Positions 33,866 through 47,554 are shown, counted from the stretch's first letter. The stretch is DNA of 64,000 nt from Henckelia pumila (GCF_033568475.1 NC_133121.1:5456001-5520000), one strand, 5' to 3'. Notes: generated by a model not told the origin, from the letters alone. Translations and numbers: made by a program.

Positions 33866-35740
33866 ATGCCGCTCAAGAGCATTGTACGGGAGCTAAAGGA
33901 GATGAAAGATGGGATTGGCGGCATTTCAAGGAGAGGGATTGAGGCGAAGCATTGGAGCAACCGCACCAGATCATTTATAGCTCCTGATGTAGGTCCCTTT
34001 GAGCCAATGCAGGAAGGACAGTGGGCAAATTTACCACCTGAGTTGCTTTTGGACATCATTCGAAGAGTTGAAGAGAGTGAGACATCTTGGCCTGCTAGAG
34101 CTGTCGTCGTCTTTTGTGCATCGGTTTGTCGATCTTGGAGGGATATTACGAAGGAAATTGTGAAAACTCCTGAAGAATGTGGGAGGCTCACCTTTCCCAT
34201 TTCTTTAAAGCAGGTCTTTTTCAACATCTGTTTAGTTTTGTTTGATTTGGTTTTTTATGATGATTATTTTATCGTATTAATTAAGATGTTTTCCCCATTC
34301 TTGTTGTATTTTAGCCGGGGCCACGGGATGCACCAATACAATGCTTTATCAAGAGGGATCGTGCGACTTCCACATACCGACTTTATTTTGGTCTGACCCC
34401 ATGTAAGTCATCTTGTTTGCAATTTTCCTGAATATTCTATAGCCTGACTTTGGAGCTTCATGAATCCAGTCTTTAGATGAATCATAAAATTTTGAAAAGA
34501 TGCAGTATTACATTGGCATTCTTGCTTGATTTGGAAAAGTACACATTCAATGGACCAATTATGATTGACTTTTGAGGAGTTTTTTAATATTCACCTCTCC
34601 TGTCACTTGACACTGACCTCCGTCGCTTGATTTGGAAAGTATACATTTAGTTTTTGCACTTGATTAGCTAGTGTCAAATACACTAAATATAGCGGAGCTT
34701 AACACAAAACATCAGATTTTTTACTTTGATATTTATTATTTAGTTATATTTTAAGGCATGCCTTCTTGCGCAATTTTACATGTGTTTCAGTGCTTCAATC
34801 CATTTATATGTAAATATAGAGGGCTAATTCTTCTAATTATTGCGTGATTTAATTCCAGCTGAGGATGAGAATGATAAACTACTGTTGACTGCAAAAAAGA
34901 TCAGAAGGGCAACAAGCACAGATTTTGTTATCTCTTTGGTTGCTAATGATTTTTCTCGAGCCAGCAACACCTATGTTGGAAAACTTAGGTAAGTCTTTTC
35001 CTCTCAGTTGTCAAAGATATATGTGTTAGATGTTTGGTGTTAACTGAATGAAAAATGATGAAATCAGGTCTAATTTTCTTGGAACCAAGTTCACCATATA
35101 TTGTAGCCAACCTCCAAATGATACCTCGGTTCAGCCTAACGCTCGACAAAGCCGAAGATTCCATGCTAAGCAAGTATCTCCAAGATTACCTGCATATAAT
35201 TATGTTGTGTCCTCCATTTCATACGAACTGAATGTTCTTCGGACTAGAGGTCCTAGGAGAATGAACTGTGTCGTACATTCAGTTCCTGTCGCTGCAATAC
35301 AAGAAGGTGGCATGGCACCAACACCAACATCATTTTCACAATGTGTCGATGACAAGTCTCCCTTCGTACCAATTTCAAAAGGAAAGGAGCCTGTTGCAGA
35401 TTTCAGCTCGGCCAGTCTCTCAAATTTACCTGCATCAAAACCCCAACATGTAGAGGCTCTTGTTCTGAAAAACAAGTCGCCTAGATGGCATGAACAGTTG
35501 CAATGCTGGTGCCTGAACTTTAAGGGTCGTGTCACTGTTGCGTCTGTCAAAAATTTCCAGCTTGTAGCATCTGTTGAACCTTGGCTTAATGTGCCTGCAT
35601 CTGAACAAGAAAAGGTCATTTTGCAATTTGGAAAGATTGGGAAAGACATCTTTACCATGGATTATAGGTACCCAATTTCTGCATTTCAGGCCTTTGCAAT
35701 CTGCTTGAGCAGTTTCGATACCAAACCAGCCTGCGAATAA
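33866..35740 (+). CDS. Tubby-like F-box protein (TULP/TLP family), 412 aa
   Basis: Exons 33866-34213, 34315-34402, 34859-34988 and 35068-35740 join in frame (1239 nt). The ATG at 33866 gives [20 protein letters not shown], the usual N-terminus of plant TLPs. The F-box lies at about 53-100 ([20 protein letters not shown], then [10 protein letters not shown]). The tubby domain fills the rest. [17 protein letters not shown] is the start signature and [15 protein letters not shown] is the C-terminal signature. Family members can bind SKP1-like proteins through the F-box, and phosphoinositides through the tubby domain, which tethers them to the plasma membrane. Roles in ABA and stress responses are reported for Arabidopsis members. 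The protein looks complete; the exact paralog number is not assigned. Confidence 0.93.
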
Positions 35741-37619
35741 CCTGGCGGACTTTGGTGATCATGGACTCTTTTAGTTCATTTCCAATATGGAAGGTAACTT
35801 CCACCCTGCATTGGCATGTTGTAGTCGAGAGCTTAGCTGTATAGAGTTGTTAATCTGTTGGAAGTTCAGAGGATGACACACTTTTAATAATATATTTTCG
35901 GATTCCACAACTTCTTTTGAATGTCTCATATATCATGCCGCACTGAATATGTTGTCTTCCTATTCTTTTCATTGAAGGCTGCTCAAATGTTGGGTCATGT
36001 GCTTATGGTTGCCTTTGCACTATAGGAATTGAAATTCAAGTTGCTTTATTCTTTTATTTCAGAATCATAGTGTTCAATCATCATTTATTGGGCAATTGCA
36101 CCTTTGTGTCCAAATGACATGTTAAAGTACCAGAATTGTGAGCCATGACTAGATGTTGATGCCCATAAATGAGACTGAGACTCTGAGAGGAGCTTGTGTT
36201 ATATATACCTAACTAAAGTCGACTTTTGCGAAAAACTTTTTCCTCTTTGCCATCTGCCATCTGCTAATGATCTGGCTCTTGATGTTTAAGCAACACATGT
36301 CTCGGGACGTTATTTTCTCAGTCGTTAGTGTCTTAGCTCATGCGTACCGTAGACATATTGATGGATGTATTGCATGCACATGCATTTGATATCATATCCG
36401 TGTGAAGGACATTGTTGGGTGATGTTTGTACAAACTGGGGTATTACGGCATTTCTGGTTACATGAACCATGAATGTTATACTCACGGTCACATATTACAT
36501 TTGAAATACAAAACTATCTTCATGAAATGATGTTTGCATTAGTATATGTGAGCTATTTTTGTAATTTTAAAAGTAACGTATGATCATATGTGTAATCTTC
36601 ATCTTACATGTAGTATAACTTGTTTAGGAATATCATATTACAAATTTGTGAACAGCTGAACACGGCCATAGGGGTATTAATCCTTCATTTTCACTTATGG
36701 AGACCATTTTTGATATGCCTGTTACCACCCCACCTTTTTCTTTTGCTTTTTTTTATTTTTCCCAGAATTCAATCTAATTAATTATAAATTATCAAAAATA
36801 AAAAAGAATATTACAAAAATAGGTGAAATTCCCATAATAATCTTGCATTTTCATGGTCCTCTAACAAGTTAGGGTGTGTGGTCACATGCAACACAAGAAG
36901 TACTGGTGATAGTGGTCCAGTTCAGTACTCCAAGTGCAAAGAAAAAGATAATTGATTTAACAAGCAACAAATAAAATTGGCCCACTTTACAATAACTACT
37001 CCACGCACCCTTTTCTTGTCACTCACTTCTCCAATTTTTTCTTTGTGCCCACTTGCAAGCTTTGCTACCCTTTTTCTCAAACTTCAATCTTCTCTGTTAA
37101 CTCATATATCCAAAGGTACAAAAAAAATATATAAATCAATGATATAATTTATTTTTCAATGAATGGATACATATAACAAGTTATGGACTATGGATGTGGT
37201 GATACAGATGAATTACATTTATGTGCACATTGATATTTTGGACAATACAAACATATTAGGAGAGGAGGTTGTCTGTGACAAAAGAATGTCTGTGCTGCAG
37301 CTAACTAATCTCCAATCCAATCCAAGTGAGAAGATCAAACCGGATCGGGCTCGCGGGTTCGATAAAATAACGGTAACTCGTTTCGACCCAAATCGGTATG
37401 GGAAGCAGAGATATCTAAGCTGGTAAAAGAAGTAGCCAAGAAACATGTTTTAGCTAATGAAAGCCGGCATTGAACATGCTTTGCCAATCAAAATCCCAGC
37501 CAGGCAGCTGCTGTATTTGCTGCAAATGAAATAATGTCTTTCTTGAATAAGTTTAAACCAAAAACTGAAATGTTTTTTTTTTTTTTTGAAAAAATTAATG
37601 ATAATAAGCGAGTCATAGT
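35741..37619. other. Intergenic region between the Tubby-like and bHLH genes
   Basis: About 35741-36050 is probably 3' UTR of the Tubby-like gene. The remainder is AT-rich. An 87-codon ATG frame at 37163-37426 exists but has no family resemblance. Confidence 0.4.
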
Positions 37620-38685
37620 TCAAGAAATTACAGGGATGCAAGAAGAATCGAGAAAAGGATCAGGGAGCATCTGAGATTGATCCAATGCCATATCTGTGCC
37701 ACGGCCACAACTTGTTGCTCCCTCCTGCTGCAGATGATCATAATCAAAGCACGTCGAGTTGGCGAATAAATTGTCGATTCCGGAGTCGAACCTTGGATTT
37801 GAAGCAGCCAGTTTCATGGAAAGAAACTGCAAGAGAAATTAACACTGAATTGATCCAAGAAAATGACCCAAAGAGAAAATCGAAACATCTGTTGGTAGTT
37901 AATATATACCTCAACTTGCTTTTGTAGAGACTGGACATAGTTGATGATTTCATCAAGCATGCCAGCTTTGCCAGTAACTTTGTTGCATCCAGGGACTAAT
38001 TCTTGCAGGCACTTCATTTTCTTGCTGATTTTTTCCCTTCTTGCCTGTAAAATATCAGTACATGTTCAATCAAAAGCATGATCTTTCCACCAAAAAGTTG
38101 CTAAATCTCGAAATCCCAACTCGAATTTTCTATCAATCTTTCAAGAACTGATGCATACTCTTTCTGCTAAGCTGTGGCTATCGGTAGCCTGGCCGCGTCG
38201 CGCCCGAACATGAATGTAATCAGGTTTCTGAACCTCGGAATTAGTCTTTGAACTTGCCTTAGAACAAGTGTTTGCTGAAGTTTCTTTATCAGCTTTCGCA
38301 GTGATCTCCGATTTCACGTCCCCCGATTCCTCATCATCAAACTGCAACGAACACAACAAAAAGTCAGCATTTTTTGAAAGATTCCTACATGCAAAAAATC
38401 AACAGAAAATACAATACAATACAATACAATACAATACAATACCTCGGCAGCTTTTCTCTTCTTGATTGAACATGAAGCGAATGCGGCATGGCCGGCGGTT
38501 GCGTCGAACGATTCGTTGTCGGGCTTCACTTTCTGCCAGCATTGGGAGACCATTTCTTGGCGATCAACTACGCAATGTATGTTGTTCATCTGATCGTTTT
38601 CTTGATGCAACCAAGAATTGTTCGGCTGGTGACAAAGGCGTCGGAGCGTCCTGTTTCGGTTTTCGAGCACGCTCATGACGTCCAT
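37620..38685 (-). CDS. bHLH transcription factor (bHLH137/BEE/CIB-like group), 255 aa
   Basis: Minus-strand exons 38443-38685, 38159-38341, 37910-38044 and 37620-37826 join in phase 0 throughout (768 nt). Residues 120-142 include [20 protein letters not shown], the hallmark before the basic region in this group. His137, Glu141 and Arg145 are the E-box/G-box contact triad. The HLH runs through [17 protein letters not shown] and [27 protein letters not shown] at about 75-81 is a nuclear localisation-type cluster. Members act in the nucleus as dimers in growth, brassinosteroid or light-dependent programmes. The basic region reads AERARREKI where most relatives have AERVRREKI. Intron 1 starts inside a pentanucleotide repeat. 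Confidence 0.9.
38409..38442. repeat. (ACAAT)n microsatellite at a splice donor
   Basis: Six to seven ACAAT units. On the minus strand they read GTATT GTATT and so on, beginning at the intron 1 donor of the bHLH gene. Confidence 0.9.
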
Positions 38686-39049
38686 GAAATCAACTTTGTG
38701 GGATATTTCTTGGGAGATGGTGTTGCTGTGGAGATGGAGATTGTTGAGTTTTTGGCTAAGTGTTAATTAGTAGTAAGCTTGATGGAGACTGGTTGGTTGT
38801 GTGTGGGACGCTGGAATCTGAGGCTAAAATGAGGGGTCAAAGGGATTTATAAGTGCTCAAATTCAACCTCTCACGTAAATTCCGATATCTTAAAAATTTT
38901 AAAAAAAGTTGTTTATTTTAATTATCGCCGAAAATTGAAACTTTAATGGCTCTTATAAGTTTCTGAGAAAGGTATAATTGGTATGGGAAAATTGTTTGTT
39001 TGTTTGTTTTTTTTTTGGTTTTTTTTTTTCTTTCGATATGTCAACTTGT

Positions 39050-39390
39050 CTCTTTTCTAATTTGCAATGTTATCAAATTTCAGTTTTAATCTCTAATATA
39101 TCTTTGTTTGTTTTTTCTTGCAATTGTAGTTTTTTTTTTCATTTGACGCTGATATGAAACCAATGCAGTGCTGATTGACGTTGATGTGCATACTGTATAC
39201 TATCACGTCAACATGCACTTCCAATGAAAATGGAGTAAAATTGCCAAATAAAAAACATTACATGATTAAAATTGAAATTTGATAACATAGATAAACAAAA
39301 TCGCGGCATGACCAGATTTCGCAAACAAAAATCCAACTTTCGCAATTGTAATTTGTTCAATTTTTTTTTCGTGAAATGCCAAAAATGGTG
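39050..39390. repeat. Fold-back repeat, copy 1
   Basis: Left sequence TGTTATCAAATTTCAGTTTT recurs inverted on the right (AAAATTGAAATTTGATAACA). The centre has GCTGATGTG/GACGT motifs. Noncoding; ends approximate. Confidence 0.6.
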
Positions 39391-40444
39391 AGAACAAGGG
39401 TACACAATTTCTTGGATTAAATATAACATGTATTGTAAGTGCTTTTTTTGGGGTGATATATCATATATATTGAATTTCTCATCAACGCGGTTTCAAATTC
39501 AAAACCTAAGTTTTGTTTTGGACGTAACAAATGTAGTTTTATATCATACTTAACGTTACATTATGTGCAAACATTGTACATCCTATATTCCACAAATAAA
39601 ACTCATTCTTAGACTAAATTGACTAAATATTTGAACACACATAAAATATGTGTGTGTGGATAAAATGTATCGATAATTATATGAGAATAGAAGATAAATG
39701 TGAGGGTATTATGGGGATATATGAGTTGAAACTGTAGAATGGTAGCCCAATTGCCAATTCCCATTGTACCAAATTGGCAATGGTGCAACCTCCTATTGAG
39801 ATTTATTAGTTGTTAAAAATAATATAAAAAATCATGATCAAATTACCGTGATGTGAGTTTCAATTTGCAGTTTTAATCATTTTTACTGGAGTATTGTTAC
39901 TATGCTGAAATGTCACTTAATCAATTTTACTGGAGTATTGTTACTATGCTAGAAATTAATAACGAGACATTGAAAATTGATTAAGTGACATATAAATTAT
40001 TGACGTGGTGTCAGATATTGCAGATATATTTAATATCATATTAGCACCAACCAAAATTGAAAATAAATACCAACTTATAAGACTACAACAATAGTTGAAA
40101 ACTCACAAGACAACATATAAGCTGTTATAAGACCAAAAATTATATCTTTCCTAATAAAAACCTACCAAAAAGGTCATGCAATAAAACTATCATAACCTAT
40201 ACATGGGAACAAACATTGATTACATACTTATATATATATTTATTTATTTATAGTAAATATTTATATATGTTTTTGTTTTTGGAATGAATATTTATATTTT
40301 CTTTTGATTTTCTACGGGATCGATCAGTCAAGATTTTTTATATCTATCCAGACCCAATGATAAATAGAATCACTTGTTATGGACTTTTAAGGACTGGGAT
40401 CTAGTTTATGTTATTGAGAGATTAAAATAGTTATAAAAACGAAA

Positions 40445-40757
40445 AATTGCTTTTTTAGTCATGCATGCTTGTCACTTTGCGATTTTGGTCTTTTATATTT
40501 TCAGATTTCAGTTTTAGTCCGCTATCTTTATTTTTTTTTGACAATTTTAGTCTTTTTTCTGATGTGGCGCTGATGTGTCACTAATACAGTGCTGATGTGG
40601 AGTTAACGTGTATAGTGTCACGTAATCATTTTCGAATAAAAATGAATGAAATTGCCAAAAATCAAAACATGCAGGATTAAAACTGAAATATGAAAACATA
40701 CAAGACCGAAATCGCAAAGTGACATACATAAAAGACCAAAATTGCAGTTTTTTCATT
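40445..40757. repeat. Fold-back repeat, copy 2
   Basis: Clear inverted termini: TGTCACTTTGCGATTTTGGT on the left and ACCGAAATCGCAAAGTGACA on the right. The centre (GATGTGGCGCTGATGTGTC) is shared with copies 1 and 3. Confidence 0.75.
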
Positions 40758-41189
40758 TAAAAATAATGTTATTCACACTCAGACTTGTACGTGTTATATT
40801 GTACACTACTTTTTATGAATAAAATCATTCTTACTTCTCCATAAAATGGAGTGTAAGTAGTGAAAAATGGAGTATAAGAACTTACTCCGATCAAAATAAT
40901 TTAGATTTAAAAATAATAAATATAATCACATCAACAATTTTTTAAGTCATTATTTGACGAATTCTCTATGTTTGTACATGACGTGAGGGTTTGCAGTTAC
41001 TATGATCTATGGCGTGTTCTGAATAAACTCATGGACTAAAGCAGTAAACTACAAATCGTGTTAGTCAAGTACTAAATTACACCTGAATAAATATTGTGTG
41101 ACAGACTCGTTCAAAAAAATATTAATTAAGAAAAATCGAGCACATGATCATTGATTAAACAATTACTTATATATATATATATATATGTT

Positions 41190-41436
41190 TTTTTAAATAC
41201 AAGTACATCAGATATCAAATTACATCAAATTATAATACTAAAAAATTAAAATTGCCCGCACACAAATAACGAGACTTAAGTATGGACTCGAAACTTGTTT
41301 ATCTCGAGCAAAGAAATTAAAGTAACTAAATCAACCTAAATAAATTATAAAACTAACCCACAAATACAATAGCGAAAATCGAACCTGAGACCTCTTGGTC
41401 TCAGAACCTCAGTCTTGACCACTAAGCCAAGACCTC
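41190..41436 (-). mobile_element. tRNA-derived SINE
   Basis: Read on the minus strand, the head contains TGGCTTAGTGGTCAAG (A box) and CAGGTTCGATTTTC (B box). It ends in a short A run at about 41188-41196. TA repeats on both sides obscure the TSD. Confidence 0.55.
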
Positions 41437-41564
41437 ATTAGCATATATATATTTTTCTTAGTGAGCTTTACTCATGATAATCTAGTAATGGATTTGCTGG
41501 TAAGTCAGAAGTGCAAGTGTGGTTCTTAAAATTTGGTTAATAACTAAATCGAATATTTTATATA

Positions 41565-41690
41565 TTATTATATGAGTAGACCTCTTTGAGACTGTTCCAC
41601 TCAATCTATACAAGTAGTTAGGAGTAATATTTTTGACACAATATGAGTGAGATCGGTCGGACGATTTCATAAAAAAATTTGTAATATTAC
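41565..41690. repeat. TGTGAGAC-type MITE, degenerate
   Basis: Weakly inverted ends around CTCTTTGAGACTGTTCCACT and GATCGGTCGGACG. Same family as 48780-48905, but decayed. Confidence 0.35.
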
Positions 41691-42154
41691 AAGATTTAGT
41701 TTATTTTAGTCTAAAACAAACAGTTGGTCCATATAATTGATCGGTGAATATTCAAGATTAATTAAGTATATTGATATTTATATAGTGCATACACACACCA
41801 TACATTAAAAAATTGTAAAAATAACAAGAGGGATGGCAAGATTCCACATGCTATGTTGTTTACGGGTGCAAGGGAATATTAATAAATTCAAATGAGCTAT
41901 CAAACGAAATAAATTTCAATTCTTACACAGTAAAATCTTTTGGACCAGCACCAATATATATTAATATTATATGTTGAACTTGAAGACATAGACATGTGAT
42001 ATAGTGGATAAGGAGAGGGAGAAGCAACAAATTTCATATATTTATAAAATAATAATATCAGTTCCTATTTATACATTTTGTTCATTAAAATTATTTCACC
42101 ACTATATGATTGGTATAGGAATTTAGGGAAAATAATTTTTTTTTTTTGAAGAAA

Positions 42155-42435
42155 AAAATAAATTTTTTGGTCATATGCGTTTGCTTATTTACGAAGTTGA
42201 TATTCTATGCTTTCAAATTTCAATTTTAGTCCACTATTTCTGTTATTTGATTTGAAAATTTTTTGACGTGTGTGATGTTGATGTGAAATCATTGCAAGAC
42301 TGAGTTGTTTAGTGTCACGTAACACTCTTGATGAAAAATTACTAAAGTTGTAAAAAAAAAAAAAGAAAATGCAAGAATATATAAAATTGAAATTCTATAA
42401 AAAAAAATCGCAAAGTGACAAAATTATAGGATTTA
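42155..42435. repeat. Fold-back repeat, copy 3
   Basis: Inverted TTTCAATTTTAGTCC and AAAATTGAAATTC arms with a GTGATGTTGATGTGAAATC centre. Confidence 0.5.
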
Positions 42436-44059
42436 AAAAATAGTTTTCTTTTGTTAGTATATCACTAATTTTTCTAGTTTAGGTTTTAATTCAGCAATAT
42501 AATTGAATAAAAAAAATCAAAAATTAAAATTTATTGTATCAAAACAAAACTCTAAAAACTTAATGGACTACTAAAACCCAAAAGTTGACAAGTTATAATT
42601 GGACCAAAAATATTATTTTCTCAAAAATTTATGTGAAAAATCTGTTCCAAATCTACTCCAAATTATTGAGCTAGTTACATTAAGTTTTAACAAAATAGGT
42701 GTCAATTTTTTTTTTAACAAAATAGGAGAAAAATCAAAATAATAAATAAATTTAACAATAAAATTCGAACCATTTCGTGTGCTACCTTTATATTCGATCT
42801 CGAAATAATTGAAATGGAAGGGAGAGGGACAAGATCACTTTAGGTTGATAGTGAAATATGCCAAGAAAGATTTAGAGGCCATAGTCTTTTCAGAATACTT
42901 AATTTCAAATTATCATCAAGTGTCGCTTGAGCAATAATGGAGAATTTAATAATATGGAATATAATACAAAATATAGATAATAATATACACGGTTGAAATA
43001 TATATGATATAATCGAGTTGAAATAAGTCCCCATCACCTGCATATGGGCATGTCTCTTGGATCCGATTCAATGGATATTTCCTCTATTTTAAAGGCAAAT
43101 TTTTTCTCAAACCCTTTTGAGATCTTATATTTTCCAATTTTGTTTTAAATTTATTATATTATATTTAGGTGCAATAATTGTCCTGACTAAAAAAGCAATT
43201 GAAACATGATACTTGAGCTATTATATGATTTAAAAAATTTGAATTATACGATTACACCAACTATAACTTTTGATAAAAACAACAAACAAACACTCGATTC
43301 TACAGTATTATGTACATATATATTATTGTATTTATGTTGATGTCCTTCTCAATTCTTTGTTTTCAAGGACAAAGAACATACTATTTACCTAACCGATAAG
43401 CCTTATAGAACCCCACAAAAATATTTAGGCTTATGAATCCACCCACCACCATGTTGATTTTAGATTCGATCAATTTCATTTTATGATAATTGATAGCCCC
43501 ACCACATTGTTCTCGTTTAGTTACTAGCTAGTTATTCATGAATCATGCTTGATGAAATCTTGGAAAAACCTAACATATTGGTTGGAATACAGATAACACA
43601 TGTACAACAAGTGAAATTAAAGTTTCATTAATATTGCATAATTAGATATGATAATAAATAAGACATAAATCCAATAATAATTCGATGAAAATTTATAGGA
43701 TACATAATATATTTGCATAATATTGTTAGAAAAATCGATTTTAATGACTCCTAAATTTATAGGATATATAATATATTTGCATAATATTTGTATAATTAAT
43801 ATTGAAAATTGTCTTATGTGGCAGCATTATTAATGACTCCTAAATCATGTAGAAACATTTATATTTGATAATTAATCACATGGGATCGGATTGTTTGTCT
43901 TTCACAAAATTCTCTTGATGGACTATCGACAGACATTCCTATGGTTAAGTCAATCAAATTATAATTAATCGATCGAGACGGGTTTAAGATTTCATGCAAA
44001 ATCCGCCACGACAAAGGAGTTTTATTATATTCGAAAAAAACATCATTTTAATAAAAGAA

Positions 44060-44295
44060 AATAGTTTTTTGCCCCACTAAATAAGTTTTCATTGTTGGAT
44101 TTCGTTACACTAAAACTTTTAATGTTTGGTTATTTTAGTTTAAGTACAAATGTTTCATCAAAAAATACTGATCTGATATAAAAAATTGTCCAGCTGTCAG
44201 ATACTACGTCTAAACTTGAATCAAAATAACCAAAAATTAGAAGTTAGTTTATCAAAACCAAAATTTGAATATATATGATATGAACCATAACTTAA
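44060..44295. repeat. Fold-back repeat, divergent copy
   Basis: TTTGGTTATTTTAG on the left and CAAAATAACCAAAAATTAG on the right are inverted arms. Confidence 0.5.
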
Positions 44296-45084
44296 TTTAG
44301 TGGAAAAAAAACCCTCATTATAATTTATTTGATGTTAATAATAATTATTTTGATCACTTACACGTCATATGTGCTTCAACGACTAGTATCTAAGCAGTTT
44401 TCATCCGTTTGCATATCACATCTCATAATATTTAATTTGTTCATAAAGACATAGAGTTCCAACATGGATAAAAAATTGTTAGTGGTAGAAGAGACTCTAT
44501 TTGTGCCAATGTTTCATCAAGATCATGTAGTCAACAATATCCACATCAACATGAATTTCATCGTCCATTTGAGCTAAAAATACTATTTATGACACCAAAA
44601 AAAGAAAAGATTAAATTTTGTTGTCGGGATTTGATTCCATGGGAGATGAATCATAAATAAAATAACAGAATTTGGAGCTTATTGCTGAGAAGTTGGCCCT
44701 CATATTTGGCAAATTGCCCTAAAATTTAGGGTTAAAATAATACAAATAGTTTAGGGGTGTGGTGCAACATGAATAGACAAAAGGCTGTAAGCAGGGCCTG
44801 CTCATCGAACTTTTTTCACAGAAGCAAGTCAAAGAACATGCACCATCATATATTAATTAATATCTTATCTTTTTTTTATTATTATTATTTTAGAGTTTTT
44901 ATTTTGTACATGTTTTCGATGGAAAGGATTTGAAACGACTGGAATATTTTAAATTTTTTAAAGAATATTTCCATTCTCTATGATGTTCTAACATTACATG
45001 ATGTTGTATATGATGTAAGATTTCGAAAATCTTGCAATGATTTAGATATTGTTGTGTCATACAAGTTTACTTCATACAATAGGT

Positions 45085-45262
45085 TTTTTTGTGAATTGCG
45101 TCTCACGTATTTATATTTGTGAGACAGATCGACTGATCCATATCTATAATAAAAAATATTATTTTTGACATAAAAATATATATTTTCAATGGATCAATTC
45201 AAATAAGATATCTGTCACACAAAATTGACCCGCAAAATCATATCACAAAATTTTTCGATATG
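45085..45262. repeat. TGTGAGAC-type MITE
   Basis: The left part TTTGTGAGACAGATCGACTG and the right part CTGTCACACAAAATTGACCC are inverted. The centre is AT-rich. Confidence 0.55.
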
Positions 45263-45573
45263 TTTTAAAAAAATCATATTCTCAAAAAGATCTCAAAAAT
45301 AAAAAAGAACCTTTATTTGAATCGCCTCGTGATATCCATTGAGTTTCTCTAGCAAATCTCTCGAAAAATAGACGTTTAAGCTAGCTTCGATCGGAATCTT
45401 GGAAACGTTTATTGCATGTGTACCGTTTTGAAACTAAATGCTAAATTCACCAATTAAACAATTTTTGCACTCTGGTAGGATTCAAATTCCGATATACATT
45501 GTTTGGACTTAGATTTGTTTAATACCGTGATATGTTTTCAATTTGTTTCCTACAATAACAATAATAATAACTA

Positions 45574-46316
45574 CTAGTGTTCCTTCGCATGCGATGAGTG
45601 TATTCAATTAAAATTATTTGGTATCAATTTTTTTTTAAAATTCGAGATATTATTTTAAAATTCAAATTTTTTTAAAAAAAATTATAATATTTTCATATGT
45701 TATAAGAGTAATATGATTATTTAATTAAAAAATTCAAAAAATATAGATAAAGATATTTTATTATAATAGATATAAATAAGATAAAATTTACTAGAACATA
45801 CTCAATGAATTTTTTTATCAAAGAAAAATATAATATTTTGTAATTTGAGAAAAATGGATTTTTGGTTTATCAAAAAACTGACCATGACATCAAATTTCGT
45901 TACTTGAGGTGTCTCAAAATTAATAGGGAGAACTATATTTTTGGTTCTGTTATTTGCACTTTTTTACATTTTTGTCCTATTAACGGTGAAATGGTATGTT
46001 CTGTCCTGTAATTTGCATATTTTTTTTTTTTTCAGTTTTGGTCTTTTTATGATGAATTTTCTATTCTAGTCATGTAATTTGTATGTTGTTTTTATTTTTT
46101 GTCATTTAAATTGTATGTCATTTTCATTTTCTATTTTTTTTTATCAGAGTTTATTGTGTTTGTAGGTTACAAAGGATCGAAAATAAAATCAAATACAAGT
46201 TAAATGATAAAAATAAAAACTATACAACTTACAAGATTAAATTGAAAATTTACCGTAACAGGATTAAAAGATATATTTCTCCCAACTTAATAATATAATA
46301 AGTATAGAAATACAGA
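45574..46316 (-). mobile_element. Short Helitron-like element
   Basis: On the minus strand it would begin TCTGTATTTCTATACTTATT and end CACTAG, with host A before and T after, the normal Helitron insertion rule. The palindrome TCGCATGCGA lies about 9 bases before the CTAG end. It has no Rep or helicase frame. A fold-back repeat (about 45930-46275) lies inside. Confidence 0.55.
45930..46275. repeat. Fold-back repeat, copy 4
   Basis: GTCATGTAATTTGTATG and inverted AACTTACAAGATTAAATTG arms. Same general type as 47185-47500. Confidence 0.45.
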
Positions 46317-47184
46317 TAGTATAGAAAATAATAAATTACATTGAAAAATATAGGTTTACACTTTACATACATGCATAATCAATTGCAAGTTGAACACACT
46401 AGGTACTAGTAGCCTAAAGTTGTTTGGATTGGGCCTCGCAGATAATATAAAGACCATACATAGCCTTTGTCTCCTTTACAACTTCACCAGCAATTAATAT
46501 ACATGTATATTATTCATTAAAATATTAAATCGTGTTTTTTTAAAAAAAATATAATTACCCTATAATAAATTTTAGGTTTCCTTCCCATCTGAATTCGTGA
46601 GGAATATTTAATTGGTTAGTTTTTCATTTGATTTTGATTTTTTTTGAATATTTTCGAGTATGATTTGTTGATGTCCTATTGATGACGATATATGGGTTTT
46701 CCGACAAATATAATTAAGTTGGGCTCCTCCCGTTTTGCAACTAGGTTAGATTATCCTTAAAAGAGGTTGAACTAAACCACGAGAAAATATCGATTAGATG
46801 TTCAAATCTTTATTACATAAGGGAGTTTGTTGGTCAAAAATGGTAAAACCCGATTATCAAATCTCCGGATTCTCGCAATATATATACCTCTATATATCTA
46901 ATAGCTTACAGATTGATCATTAATGTAGTGTTCACTTCACAGTTTTCAGAGTTCGCAAACATGAACCAAATGCAATCACAATTGATTGGTCAAGTAACTG
47001 AGTGTTTTGATCTCTAAGTACCAAACAATATGAGATTCAGACCCTTGATCTCTCAACTTATCGTCGTACGTCCTTTGCAATATACATATATTTATTTTGT
47101 CATATTTTTTAAATTAATATACAAAAAAAAAATTGTTATAATAATTATTTTTATAAAATGTTCGCATAAAAAAAAGGACAAATA

Positions 47185-47500
47185 CATTTTTTCCCATTAT
47201 TTGAACTTTTTTTTTCACTTTGGTTTTGTTAACGATGAATTTGTATATTCAGTCATGTAACTTACATTTTATTTTTTCATTTTTGGTCATGTTATAGTGA
47301 ATTTTCATTTTTAGTAATATAACTTGCATGTATATCATTTTCATTTTTGGTCCTTTAACTTTTAGTTGTTTTCATTTTTGATACCTTTTTATCGGTATCG
47401 AAATGAAAAAAATATAATTTAAAGGATTAAAAATGAATATAATATATAAGTTACATGACTATAAATGAATATTTATCGTAACATGACCAAAAAAAAATTC
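47185..47500. repeat. Fold-back repeat, copy 5
   Basis: Left AGTCATGTAACTTACATTT and right ATAAGTTACATGACT arms are inverted. Confidence 0.6.
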
Positions 47501-47554
47501 AAAAAATTAACAGTACTACTAAAAATGTTGTTATTCCAAAACAATAACACAAAT

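Noticed and set aside
35200-35658. 152-codon minus frame
   Set aside because: Antisense to the last Tubby-like exon; no homology.
37163-37426. 87-codon ATG frame between the Tubby-like and bHLH genes
   Set aside because: No domain, no splice context and AT-rich surroundings; likely chance.
38409-38442. CRISPR-like array
   Set aside because: Simple (ACAAT)n microsatellite without spacers, in a plant intron.
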